Below, in pieces: positions 53,151 through 64,000 of a stretch of 64,000 bases of DNA. Numbering within the stretch: the first letter of the stretch is position 1; every line of letters starts with the position of its first letter. Where the stretch lies: positions 310,001 to 374,000 of the forward strand of contig CAMDTW010000307.1 of NCBI GenBank assembly GCA_945910005.1, in the 5' to 3' direction. The DNA comes from Isoperla grammatica. Its lineage: Eukaryota; Arthropoda; Insecta; Plecoptera; Perlodidae. A program made the position numbers and the translations under genes. The notes beneath the pieces were generated by a model, which searched no databases, was not told the DNA's origin, and saw only the letters and a list, made by a program, of their open reading frames with translations.

Positions 53151-56100
53151 TTGCGTTTATATGTCTATGACACTTTACTTCGGAGACAACGCTTTTACAT
53201 GTAAACTCTTGATTTGATAGAAGACGTGGATATGGTTAATTGAGTTGAACACTCCTTCGTAATTGGCATTAGACCCTTTATAAGCAGGAATATACAGAAC
53301 TGCAAGAAGCTCCGCCTTCTCTAAGATAAATGCGTTTATATGTCTATGACACTTCACTTCGGAGACTACGCTTTTACATGTAAACTCTTGATTTGATAGA
53401 AGACGTGGATATGGTTAATTGAGTTGAACACTCTGTCGTTATTGGCATTAGACCCTCTATTAGCAGGAGTATACAGAACTGCAAGAAACTCCGCCTTCTC
53501 TAAGATAATTGCGTTTATATGTCTATGACACTTCACTTCGGAGACTACGCTTTTACATGTAAACTCTTGATTTGATAGAAGACGTGGGTATGTTTAATTG
53601 AGTTCAACACTCCTTCGTATTTGGCAATAGACCCTCTATTAGCAAGAATATACAGAACTGCAAGAAACTCCACCTTCTCTAAGATAATTGCGTTAAGTCC
53701 ATGACACTTCCCTTCGGAGACAACGCTTTTATACGTAAACTCTTGATTTGATAGAATACGTGGGTATGTTTAATTAAGTTGAACACTCCGTCGTGATAAG
53801 CATTAGACTCTCTATTAGCAAAAAATATACAGAACTGCAAAAAACTCCGCCTTCTCTAAGATAATTGCGTTAAGTCCATGACACGACCCTTCGGAGACAA
53901 CGCTTTTATACGTAAACTCTTGATTTGATAGAATACGTGGGTATGTTTAATTAAGTTAAACACTCCGTCGTTATTGGCATTAGACCCTCTATTAGCAGAA
54001 ATACAAAAACCTGCAAACAACTCCGCCTTCTCTTAGATAATTGCGTTTATATGTCCATACCACATCACTTCAAAGACTACGCTTTTATACGTAAACTCTT
54101 GATTTGATAGAATACGTGGGTATGTTTAATTGAGTTGAACACTCCGTCGTTATAAGCAATAGACCCTTTATTAGCAGGAATATACAGAACTGTAAGAAAC
54201 TCCGCCTTCTCTAAGATAATTGCGTTTATATGTCCATACCACTACACTTCGGAGTCAACGCTTTTTTACGTAAACTCTTGATTTGATAGAATACGTGGGT
54301 ATGTTTAATTGAGTTGAACACTCCGTCGTAATTGGCATTAGACCCTCTATTAGCAGAAATATACAGAACTGCAAGAAACTCCGCCTTCTCTTAGATTTTT
54401 GCGTGTATATGTCTATAACACTTCACTTCGGAGACTACGCTTTTACAAGTAAACTCTTGATTTGATAGAAGACGTGGATATGGTTAATTCAGTTGAACAC
54501 ACCGTCGTTATTGGCATTATACCCTCTATTAGCAGGAATATACAGAACTGCAAGAAACTCCGCCTTCTCTAAGATAATTGCGTTTATATGTCCACACGGT
54601 ACCACTACACTTCGGAGACTACGCTTTTATACGTAAACTCTTGATTTGATCGACGACGTGGGTATGTTTAATTGAGTTGAACACTCCGTCGTAATTGGCA
54701 TTAGACTCTCTATTAGCAGGAATATACAGAACTGCAAGAAGCTCCGCCTTCTCTAAGATAATTGCGTTTATATGTCCATACCACTACACTTCATAGACTA
54801 CGCTTTTATACGTAAACTCTTGATTTGATAGAAGACGTGGATATGGTTAATTGAGTTGAACACTCCGTCGTTATTGTCATTAGACCCTCTATTAGCAGGA
54901 ATATACAGAACTGCAAGAAACTCCGCCTTCTCTAAGATAATTGCGTTTATATGTCTATGACACTTCACTTCGGAGACTACGCTTTTATACGTAAACTCTT
55001 GATTTGATAGAAGACGTGGGTTAGTTAAATTGATTTGAACGATCCGTCGTGATTGGCATTAGACCCTCTATTAGCAGGAATATACAGAACTGCAAGAAAC
55101 TCCGCCTTCTCTTAGATAATTTCGTTTATATGTCCATACGGTACCACTACACTTCGGAGACAACGCTTTTATACGTAAACTCTTGATTTGATAGAATACG
55201 TGGGAATGTTTAATTAAGATGAACACTCCGTCGTTATTTGCATTAGACCTTCTATTAGCAGGAATACACAGAACTGCAAGAAACTCCGCCTTTTTTTAGA
55301 TAATTGCGTTTATATGTCTATGACACTTTACTTCGGAGACTACGCTTTTACATGTAAACTCTTGATTTGATAGAAGACGTGGATATGGTTAATTAAGTTG
55401 AACACTCCGTCGTTATTGGCATTAGACCCTCTATAAGCAGGAATATACAGAACTGCAAGAAGCTCCGCCTTCTCTACGATAAATGCGTTTATATGTCTAT
55501 GACACTTCACTTCGGAGACTGCGCTTTTACATGTAAACTCTTGATTTGATAGAAGACGTGGATATGGTTAATTGAGTTGAACACTCTGTCGTTATTGCCA
55601 TTAGACCCTCTATTAGCAGGAATATACAGAACTGCAAGAAGCTCCGCCTTCTCTAGGATAATTGCGTTTATATGTCCATATCACTTCACTTCGGAGACTA
55701 CGCTTTTACATGTAAACTCTTGATTTGATAGAAGACGTGGGTATGTTTAATTAAGTTGAACACTCCGTCGTTATTGGCATTAGACCCGCTATTAGCAGGA
55801 ATATACAGAACTGCAAGAAGATCCGCCTTCTCTATGATATTTGCGTTTATATGTCCATACCACTACACTTCGGAAACTACGCTTTTATACGTAAACTCTT
55901 GATTTTATAGAATACGTGGGTATGATTAATTGATTTGAACGATCCGTCGTTATTGGCATTAGACCTTCTAATCGCAGTAATACACAGAACTGCAAGAAAC
56001 TCCGCCTTTTCTAAGATAATTGCGTTTATATGTCTATGACACTTCACTTCGGAGACTACGCTTTTATACGTAAACTCTTGATTTGATAGAATACGTGGGT

Positions 56101-56571
56101 ATGTTTAATTAAGTTGAACACTCCGTCGTGATTTGCATTAGACCCTCTATAAGCAGGAATATACAAAACTGCAAGTAACTCCGCCTTCTCTAAGATAATT
56201 GCGTTTATATGTCCATACCACTACACTTCGGAGACTACGCTTTTATACGTAAACTCTTGATTTGATAGAAGACGTGGGTATGTTTTATTGAGTTGAACAC
56301 TCTGTCGTAATAAGCATTAGACCTTCTATTAGCAGGAATACACAGAACTGCAAGAAACTCCGCCTTCTCTTAGATAATTGCGTTTATATGTCTATGACAC
56401 TTCACTTCGGAGACTACGCTTTTACATGTAAACTCTTGATTTTATAGAAGACGTGGGTATGTTTAATTGAGTTGAACACTCCGTCGTTATAGGCATTAGA
56501 CCCTCTATTAGCAGGAATACACAGAACTGCAAGAATCTTCGCCTTCTCTTAGTTAATTGCGTTTATATGTC
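51551..56571 (+). repeat. Right-hand tandem duplication, copy 1 (28 monomers)
   Basis: This segment is repeated immediately downstream at 56,571-62,129. The offset is 5,020 bp up to 53.58 kb and 5,557-5,558 bp afterwards, because three monomers present in the downstream copy (about 58.60-59.13 kb) are missing here. It spans the end of giant unit copy 2 and a stretch not derived collinearly from it. The left breakpoint lies in the GACACTCACTTCGG monomer, the 2-bp-deletion type. Confidence 0.85.
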
Positions 56572-59500
56572 TATGACACTCACTTCGGAGACTACGCTTT
56601 TACATGTAAACTCTTGATTTGATAGAAGACGTGGGTATATTTAATTGACTTCAACACTCCGTCGTATTTGGCAATAGACACTCTATTAGCAAGAATATAC
56701 ATAACTGCAAGAAACTCCGCCTTCTCTAAGATAATTGCGTTTATATGTCCATACCACTACACTTCGGAGACTACGCTTATACATGTAAACTCTTGATTTG
56801 ATAGAAGACGTGGGTATGTTTTATTGAGTAGAACACTACGTTGTCATTGGCATTAGACCCTCTATTAGCAGGAATATACAGAACTGCAAGAAACTCCGCC
56901 TTCTCTTAAATAATTGAGTTTATATGTCTATGACACTTCACTTCAGAGACTACGCTTTTACATGTAAACTCTTGATTTGATAGAAGACGTGGGTATGTTT
57001 AATTGATTTGTACACTACGTCGTTATTGGCATTAGACCCTCTATTAGCTGGAGTATACAGAACTGCAAGAAACTCCGATTTCTCTAAGATAATTGCGTTT
57101 GTATGTCTATGACACTTCACTTCGGAGACTACGCTTTTACATGTAAACTCTTGATTTGATAGAAGACATGGATATGGTAAATAAAGTTGAAAACTCCTTC
57201 GTAATTGGCATTAGACCTTCTAATTGCAGTAATACACAGAACTGCAAGAAACTCCGCCTTCTCTAAGATAATTGCGTTTATATGTCTATGACATTTCACT
57301 TCGGAGACTACGGTTTTATACGTAAACTCTTGATTTGATAGAATACGTGGGTATGTTAAATTAAGTTGAACACTCCGTCGTGATAAGCATTAGACCTTCT
57401 ATTAGCAGGAATACACAGAACTGCAAAAAACTCCGCCTTCTCTTTGATAATTGCGTTTATATGTCTATGACACTTCACTTCGGAGACTACGCTTTTACAT
57501 GTAAACTCTTGATTTGATAGAAGACGTGGATATGTTAATTGAGTTGAACACTCTGTCGTTATTGGCATAAGACCCTCTATTAGCAGGAATATACAGAACT
57601 GCAAGAAGCTCCGCCTTCTCTAAGATAATTGCGTTTATATGTCCATACCACTACACTTCGGAGACTACGCTTTTACATGTAAACTTTTGATTTGATAGAA
57701 GACGTGGGTATGTTTAATTAAGTGGAAAACTCCGTCGTTATTGGCATTAGACCCGCTATTAGCAGGAATATACAGAACTGCAAGAAGATCCGCCTTCTCT
57801 AAGATATTTGCGTTTATATGTCCATACCACTACACTTCGGAAACTACGCTTTTATACGTAAACTCTTGATTTTATAGAATACGTGGGTATGATTAATTGA
57901 TTTGAACGATCCGTCGTTATTGGCATTAGACCCTCTATTAGCAAGAATATACAGAACTGCAAGAAACTCCGCCTTCTCTTAGATAATGGCGTTTATATGT
58001 CCATACGGTACCACTACACTTCGGAGTCAATGCTTTTAAAGGTAAACTCTTGATTTGATAGAATACGTTGGTATGTTTAATTGAGTTGAACACTCCGTCG
58101 TTATTGGCATTAGACCTTCTATTAGCAGGAATACACAGAACTGCAAGAAACTCCGCCTTCTCTTAGATAATTGCGTTTATATGTCTATGACACTTTACTT
58201 CGGAGACAACGCTTTTACATGTAAACTCTTGATTTGATAGAAGACGTGGATATGGTTAATTGAGTTGAACACTCCGTCGTAATTGGCATTAGACCCTTTA
58301 TAAGCAGGAATATACAGAACTGCAAGAAGCTCCGCCTTCTCTAAGATAAATGCGTTTATATGTCTATGACACTTCACTTCGGAGACTACGCTTTTACATG
58401 TAAACTCTTGATTTGATAGAAGACGTGGATATGGTTAATTGAGTTGAACACTCTGTCGTTATTGGCATTAGACCCTCTATTAGCAGGAGTATACAGAACT
58501 GCAAGAAACTCCGCCTTCTCTAAGATAATTGCGTTTATATGTCTATGACACTTCACTTCGGAGACTACGCTTTTACATGTAAACTCTTAATTTGATAGAA
58601 GACATGGATATGGTTAATTGAGTTGAACACTCCGTCGTTATAGGCATTAGACCCTCTATTAGCAGGAATACACAGAACTGCAAGAATCTTCGCCTTCTCT
58701 TAGATAATTGCGTTTATATGTCTATGACACTTCACTTCGGAGACTACGCTTTTATACGTAAACTCTTGATTTGATAGAATACGTGGGTATGTTGAATTAA
58801 GTTGAACACTTCGTCGTGATTGGCATTAGACCTTCTAATAGCAGGAATATACAGAACTGCAAGAATCTCCGCCTTCTCTTAGATAATTGCGTTTATATGT
58901 CCATACCACTACACTTCGGAGACTACGCTTTTATACGTAAACTCTTGATTTGATAGAAGACGTGGGTATGGTTAATTAAGTTGTACACTAGGTCGTTATT
59001 GGCATTAGACTTTCTATAAGCAGGAATGTACAGAACTGCAAGAAACTCCGCCTTCTCTTAGATAATTGCGTTTATATGTCTATTACACTTCACTTCGGAG
59101 ACTACGCTTTTACATGTAAACTCTTGATTTGATAGAAGACGTGGGTATGTTTAATTGAGTTCAACACTCCTTCGTATTTGGCAATAGACCCTCTATTAGC
59201 AAGAATATACAGAACTGCAAGAAACTCCACCTTCTCTAAGATAATTGCGTTAAGTCCATGACACTTCCCTTCGGAGACAACGCTTTTATACGTAAACTCT
59301 TGATTTGATAGAATACGTGGGTATGTTTAATTAAGTTGAACACTCCGTCGTGATAAGCATTAGACTCTCTATTAGCAAAAAATATACAGAACTGCAAAAA
59401 ACTCCGCCTTCTCTAAGATAATTGCGTTAAGTCCATGAACCGACCCTTCGGAGACAACGCTTTTATACGTAAACTCTTGATTTGATAGAATACGTGGGTA

Positions 59501-62129
59501 TGTTTAATTAAGTTAAACACTCCGTCGTTATTGGCATTAGACCCTCTATTAGCAGAAATACAAAAACCTGCAAACAACTCCGCCTTCTCTTAGATAATTG
59601 CGTTTATATGTCCATACCACATCACTTCAAAGACTACGCTTTTATACGTAAACTCTTGATTTGATAGAATACGTGGGTATGTTTAATTGAGTTGAACACT
59701 CCGTCGTTATAAGCAATAGACCCCCTTATTAGCAGGAATATACAGAACTGTAAGAAACTCCGCCTTCTCTAAGATAATTGCGTTTATATGTCCATACCAC
59801 TACACTTCGGAGTCAACGCTTTTTTACGTAAACTCTTGATTTGATAGAATACGTGGGTATGTTTAATTGAGTTGAACACTCCGTCGTAATTGGCATTAGA
59901 CCCTCTATTAGCAGAAATATACAGAACTGCAAGAAACTCCGCCTTCTCTTAGATTTTTGCGTGTATATGTCTATAACACTTCACTTCGGAGACTACGCTT
60001 TTACAAGTAAACTCTTGATTTGATAGAAGACGTGGATATGGTTAATTCAGTTGAACACACCGTCGTTATTGGCATTATACCCTCTATTAGCAGGAATATA
60101 CAGAACTGCAAGAAACTCCGCCTTCTCTAAGATAATTGCGTTTATATGTCCACACGGTACCACTACACTTCGGAGACTACGCTTTTATACGTAAACTCTT
60201 GATTTGATCGACGACGTGGGTATGTTTAATTGAGTTGAACACTCCGTCGTAATTGGCATTAGACTCTCTATTAGCAGGAATATACAGAACTGCAAGAAGC
60301 TCCGCCTTCTCTAAGATAATTGCGTTTATATGTCCATACCACTACACTTCATAGACTACGCTTTTATACGTAAACTCTTGATTTGATAGAAGACGTGGAT
60401 ATGGTTAATTGAGTTGAACACTCCGTCGTTATTGTCATTAGACCCTCTATTAGCAGGAATATACAGAACTGCAAGAAACTCCGCCTTCTCTAAGATAATT
60501 GCGTTTATATGTCTATGACACTTCACTTCGGAGACTACGCTTTTATACGTAAACTCTTGATTTGATAGAAGACGTGGGTTAGTTAAATTGATTTGAACGA
60601 TCCGTCGTGATTGGCATTAGACCCTCTATTAGCAGGAATATACAGAACTGCAAGAAACTCCGCCTTCTCTTAGATAATTTCGTTTATATGTCCATACGGT
60701 ACCACTACACTTCGGAGACAACGCTTTTATACGTAAACTCTTGATTTGATAGAATACGTGGGAATGTTTAATTAAGATGAACACTCCGTCGTTATTTGCA
60801 TTAGACCTTCTATTAGCAGGAATACACAGAACTGCAAGAAACTCCGCCTTTTTTTAGATAATTGCGTTTATATGTCTATGACACTTTACTTCGGAGACTA
60901 CGCTTTTACATGTAAACTCTTGATTTGATAGAAGACGTGGATATGGTTAATTAAGTTGAACACTCCGTCGTTATTGGCATTAGACCCTCTATAAGCAGGA
61001 ATATACAGAACTGCAAGAAGCTCCGCCTTCTCTACGATAAATGCGTTTATATGTCTATGACACTTCACTTCGGAGACTGCGCTTTTACATGTAAACTCTT
61101 GATTTGATAGAAGACGTGGATATGGTTAATTGAGTTGAACACTCTGTCGTTATTGCCATTAGACCCTCTATTAGCAGGAATATACAGAACTGCAAGAAGC
61201 TCCGCCTTCTCTAGGATAATTGCGTTTATATGTCCATATCACTTCACTTCGGAGACTACGCTTTTACATGTAAACTCTTGATTTGATAGAAGACGTGGGT
61301 ATGTTTAATTAAGTTGAACACTCCGTCGTTATTGGCATTAGACCCGCTATTAGCAAGAATATACAGAACTGCAAGAAGATCCGCCTTCTCTATGATATTT
61401 GCGTTTATATGTCCATACCACTACACTTCGGAAACTACGCTTTTATACGTAAACTCTTGATTTTATAGAATACGTGGGTATGATTAATTGATTTGAACGA
61501 TCCGTCGTTATTGGCATTAGACCTTCTAATCGCAGTAATACACAGAACTGCAAGAAACTCCGCCTTTTCTAAGATAATTGCGTTTATATGTCTATGACAC
61601 TTCACTTCGGAGACTACGCTTTTATACGTAAACTCTTGATTTGATAGAATACGTGGGTATTTTTAATTAAGTTGAACACTCCGTCGTGATTTGCATTAGA
61701 CCCTCTATAAGCAGGAATATACAAAACTGCAAGTAACTCCGCCTTCTCTAAGATAATTGCGTTTATATGTCCATACCACTACACTTCGGAGACTACGCTT
61801 TTATACGTAAACTCTTGATTTGATAGAAGACGTGGGTATGTTTTATTGAGTTGAACACTCTGTCGTAATAAGCATTAGACCTTCTATTAGCAGGAATACA
61901 CAGAACTGCAAGAAACTCCGCCTTCTCTTAGATAATTGCGTTTATATGTCTATGACACTTCACTTCGGAGACTACGCTTTTACATGTAAACTCTTGATTT
62001 GATAGAAGACGTGGGTATGTTTAATTGAGTTGAACACTCCGTCGTTATAGGCATTAGACCCTCTATTAGCAGGAATACACAGAACTGCAAGAATCTTCGC
62101 CTTCTCTTAGATAATTGCGTTTATATGTC
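56571..62129 (+). repeat. Right-hand tandem duplication, copy 2 (31 monomers)
   Basis: Downstream copy of 51,551-56,571. The junction is visible at about 56,560-56,580, where a GATAGAAGACGTGG...GTTATAGGC...GAATCTTCGCC monomer passes mid-monomer into the GACACTCACTTCGG monomer. It retains three monomers (GTTATAGGC, TTGAATTAAGTTGAAC and TTGTACACTAGG types) that also occur in this order at 18.83-19.36 kb. That suggests the upstream copy lost them. A 1-bp length difference (CCCCC against CCCTT) lies near 59,721. Confidence 0.84.
58594..62000 (+). repeat. 19-monomer (3,407-bp) higher-order unit, complete copy
   Basis: The 19 monomers from 58,594 recur in the same order from 62,001 at a constant offset of 3,407 bp (3,406 after the 1-bp length difference near 59,721). 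By eye only about a dozen differences separate the copies over the 2 kb that can be compared. The unit also occurs upstream at 53.58-56.57 kb without its first three monomers. Pieces of it resemble 18.83-20.25, 9.4-10.6, 13.0-13.1 and 15.83-16.3 kb in turn, so it is a mosaic assembled from older array segments. Confidence 0.87.
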
Positions 62130-64000
62130 TATGACACTTCACTTCGGAGACTACGCTTTTATACGTAAACTCTTGATTTGATAGAATACGTGGGTATGTT
62201 GAATTAAGTTGAACACTTCGTCGTGATTGGCATTAGACCTTCTAATAGCAGGAATATACAGAACTGCAAGAATCTCCGCCTTCTCTTAGATAATTGCGTT
62301 TATATGTCCATACCACTACACTTCGGAGACTACGCTTTTATACGTAAACTCTTGATTTGATAGAAGACGTGGGTATGGTTAATTAAGTTGTACACTAGGT
62401 CGTTATTGGCATTAGACTTTCTATAAGCAGGAATGTACAGAACTGCAAGAAACTCCGCCTTCTCTTAGATAATTGCGTTTATATGTCTATTACACTTCAC
62501 TTCGGAGACTACGCTTTTACATGTAAACTCTTGATTTGATAGAAGACGTGGGTATGTTTAATTGAGTTCAACACTCCTTCGTATTTGGCAATAGACCCTC
62601 TATTAGCAAGAATATACAGAACTGCAAGAAACTCCACCTTCTCTAAGATAATTGCGTTAAGTCCATGACACTTCCCTTCGGAGACAACGCTTTTATACGT
62701 AAACTCTTGATTTGATAGAATACGTGGGTATGTTTAATTAAGTTGAACACTCCGTCGTGATAAGCATTAGACTCTCTATTAGCAAAAAATATACAGAACT
62801 GCAAAAAACTCCGCCTTCTCTAAGATAATTGCGTTAAGTCCATGACACGACCCTTCGGAGACAACGCTTTTATACGTAAACTCTTGATTTGATAGAATAC
62901 GTGGGTATGTTTAATTAAGTTAAACACTCCGTCGTTATTGGCATTAGACCCTCTATTAGCAGAAATACAAAAACCTGCAAACAACTCCGCCTTCTCTTAG
63001 ATAATTGCGTTTATATGTCCATACCACATCACTTCAAAGACTACGCTTTTATACGTAAACTCTTGATTTGATAGAATACGTGGGTATGTTTAATTGAGTT
63101 GAACACTCCGTCGTTATAAGCAATAGACCCTTTATTAGCAGGAATATACAGAACTGTAAGAAACTCCGCCTTCTCTAAGATAATTGCGTTTATATGTCCA
63201 TACCTCTACACTTCGGAGTCAACGCTTTTTTACGTAAACTCTTGATTTGATAGAATACGTGGGTATGTTTAATTGAGTTGAACACTCCGTCGTAATTGGC
63301 ATTAGACCCTCTATTAGCAGAAATATACAGAACTGCAAGAAACTCCGCCTTCTCTTAGATTTTTGCGTGTATATGTCTATAACACTTCACTTCGGAGACT
63401 ACGCTTTTACAAGTAAACTCTTGATTTGATAGAAGACGTGGATATGGTTAATTCAGTTGAACACACCGTCGTTATTGGCATTATACCCTCTATTAGCAGG
63501 AATATACAGAACTGCAAGAAACTCCGCCTTCTCTAAGATAATTGCGTTTATATGTCCACACGGTACCACTACACTTCGTAGACTACGCTTTTATACGTAA
63601 ACTCTTGATTTGATCGACGACGTGGGTATGTTTAATTGAGTTGAACACTCCGTCGTAATTGGCATTAGACTCTCTATTAGCAGGAATATACAGAACTGCA
63701 AGAAGCTCCGCCTTCTCTTAGATAATTGCGTTTATATGTCCATACCACTACACTTCATAGACTACGCTTTTATACGTAAACTCTTGATTTGATAGAAGAC
63801 GTGGATATGGTTAATTGAGTTGAACACTCCGTCGTTATTGTCATTAGACCCTCTATTAGCAGGAATATACAGAACTGCAAGAAACTCCGCCTTCTCTAAG
63901 ATAATTGCGTTTATATGTCTATGACACTTCACTTCGGAGACTACGCTTTTATACGTAAACTCTTGATTTGATAGAAGACGTGGGTTAGTTAAATTGATTT
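62001..64000 (+). repeat. 19-monomer unit, second tandem copy, cut by window end
   Basis: First 2.0 kb (about 11 monomers) of the next 3,407-bp unit. It begins with the GTTATAGGC monomer, whose 5' end differs from the preceding copy (GACGTGGGTATGTTT instead of GACATGGATATGGTT) because it lies at the junction. It ends at the window edge inside a GGGTTAGTTAAATTGATTT monomer, which corresponds to about 60,593. Whether more copies follow cannot be seen. Confidence 0.87.

Larger units (their letters stand above)
1..64000 (+). repeat. Satellite DNA array, ~179-bp monomer, ~357 copies
   Basis: The entire window is a head-to-tail array of one monomer of about 179 bp. Phased from GATAGAAGAC to the terminal CTTGATTT, I can follow it from base 1 to base 64,000 without a gap, inversion or insertion of foreign sequence. 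Within a monomer, positions 79-93 (ACAGAACTGCAAGAA), 95-129 (CTCCGCCTTCTC through GCGTTTATATGTC), 141-160 (ACTTCGGAGACTACGCTTTT) and 167-179 are strongly conserved. Positions about 20-75 carry most of the substitutions. Length classes are 179 bp (standard), 184 bp (5-bp insertion), 176 bp (3-bp deletion) and 170 bp (9-bp deletion). A nucleosome-sized unit in a long single-orientation array is typical of eukaryotic centromeric or pericentromeric satellites; that location is inference. I do not recognise the family. Confidence 0.98.

Noticed and set aside
1..64000. CRISPR array
   Set aside because: There are no short direct repeats separated by unique spacers; the whole 179-bp unit repeats and there are no cas genes.
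1..64000. Sub-monomer periodicity (a dimer of ~90-bp halves)
   Set aside because: Comparing the two halves of the monomer by eye shows only short words in common (CTCCG/CGGAG, ACTTC). I could not support an internal duplication.
1..64000. Identification as a known plant or animal centromeric satellite
   Set aside because: The length is close to several ~170-180-bp families, but I do not recognise the sequence and it does not resemble the Arabidopsis 180-bp repeat as I know it. Naming a species would be guesswork without a database search.
1..64000. Telomeric or rDNA-associated repeats
   Set aside because: I saw no runs of short telomere-type units and no rRNA-like segment anywhere in the window.

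Overview
The whole 64 kb window is one uninterrupted array of tandem satellite DNA. The basic unit is about 179 bp (roughly 38-39% GC), and about 357 monomers lie head to tail in one orientation from the first base to the last. I found no protein-coding gene, RNA gene, transposon, CRISPR array or unique sequence. The short open frames (60-98 codons) on both strands are by-products of the repeat. This kind of sequence is typical of a eukaryotic centromere or pericentromere, or of a large heterochromatic block. I do not recognise the monomer as a named satellite family, so I cannot assign a species. CpG dinucleotides are not depleted in the consensus (7-8 seen against about 6.7 expected from its base composition).

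The interest is in the organisation above the monomer. Tracing private variants (a 9-bp deletion, a 5-bp insertion that makes a KpnI site, a 3-bp deletion, rare substitutions) from monomer to monomer shows a nested history of in-register duplications. All repeat offsets are near-integer multiples of the monomer.

Region by region. (1) About 1-11.3 kb is the most diverged part, with an eroded 13-14-monomer (2.3-2.5 kb) higher-order pattern at 4.8-10.2 kb. Its first 1.55 kb recurs at 11.29-12.85 kb. (2) About 12.42-29.27 kb is one copy of a very long, 94-monomer (16,849 bp) unit. (3) About 29.27-53.15 kb is a second copy of that unit, enlarged to 23.8 kb by an internal tandem duplication of 7.2-7.7 kb (39.05-46.2 kb) and shortened by one monomer near 47.3 kb. 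The offsets add up exactly: 16,849 + 7,158 - 179 = 23,828. (4) About 51.55-62.13 kb is a younger tandem duplication (28 against 31 monomers). From 58.59 kb a 19-monomer, 3,407-bp unit begins to repeat in tandem and runs off the right edge. This small unit is a mosaic of pieces whose relatives lie at 9.4-10.6, 13.0, 15.8-16.3 and 18.8-20.2 kb.

The picture is a satellite array being remodelled by unequal exchange and gene conversion. Older, diverged material lies on the left and younger, nearly identical copies on the right. Boundaries are given to within about 50-100 bp. Identity levels are judged by eye, and long near-identical duplications should be checked against assembly error.
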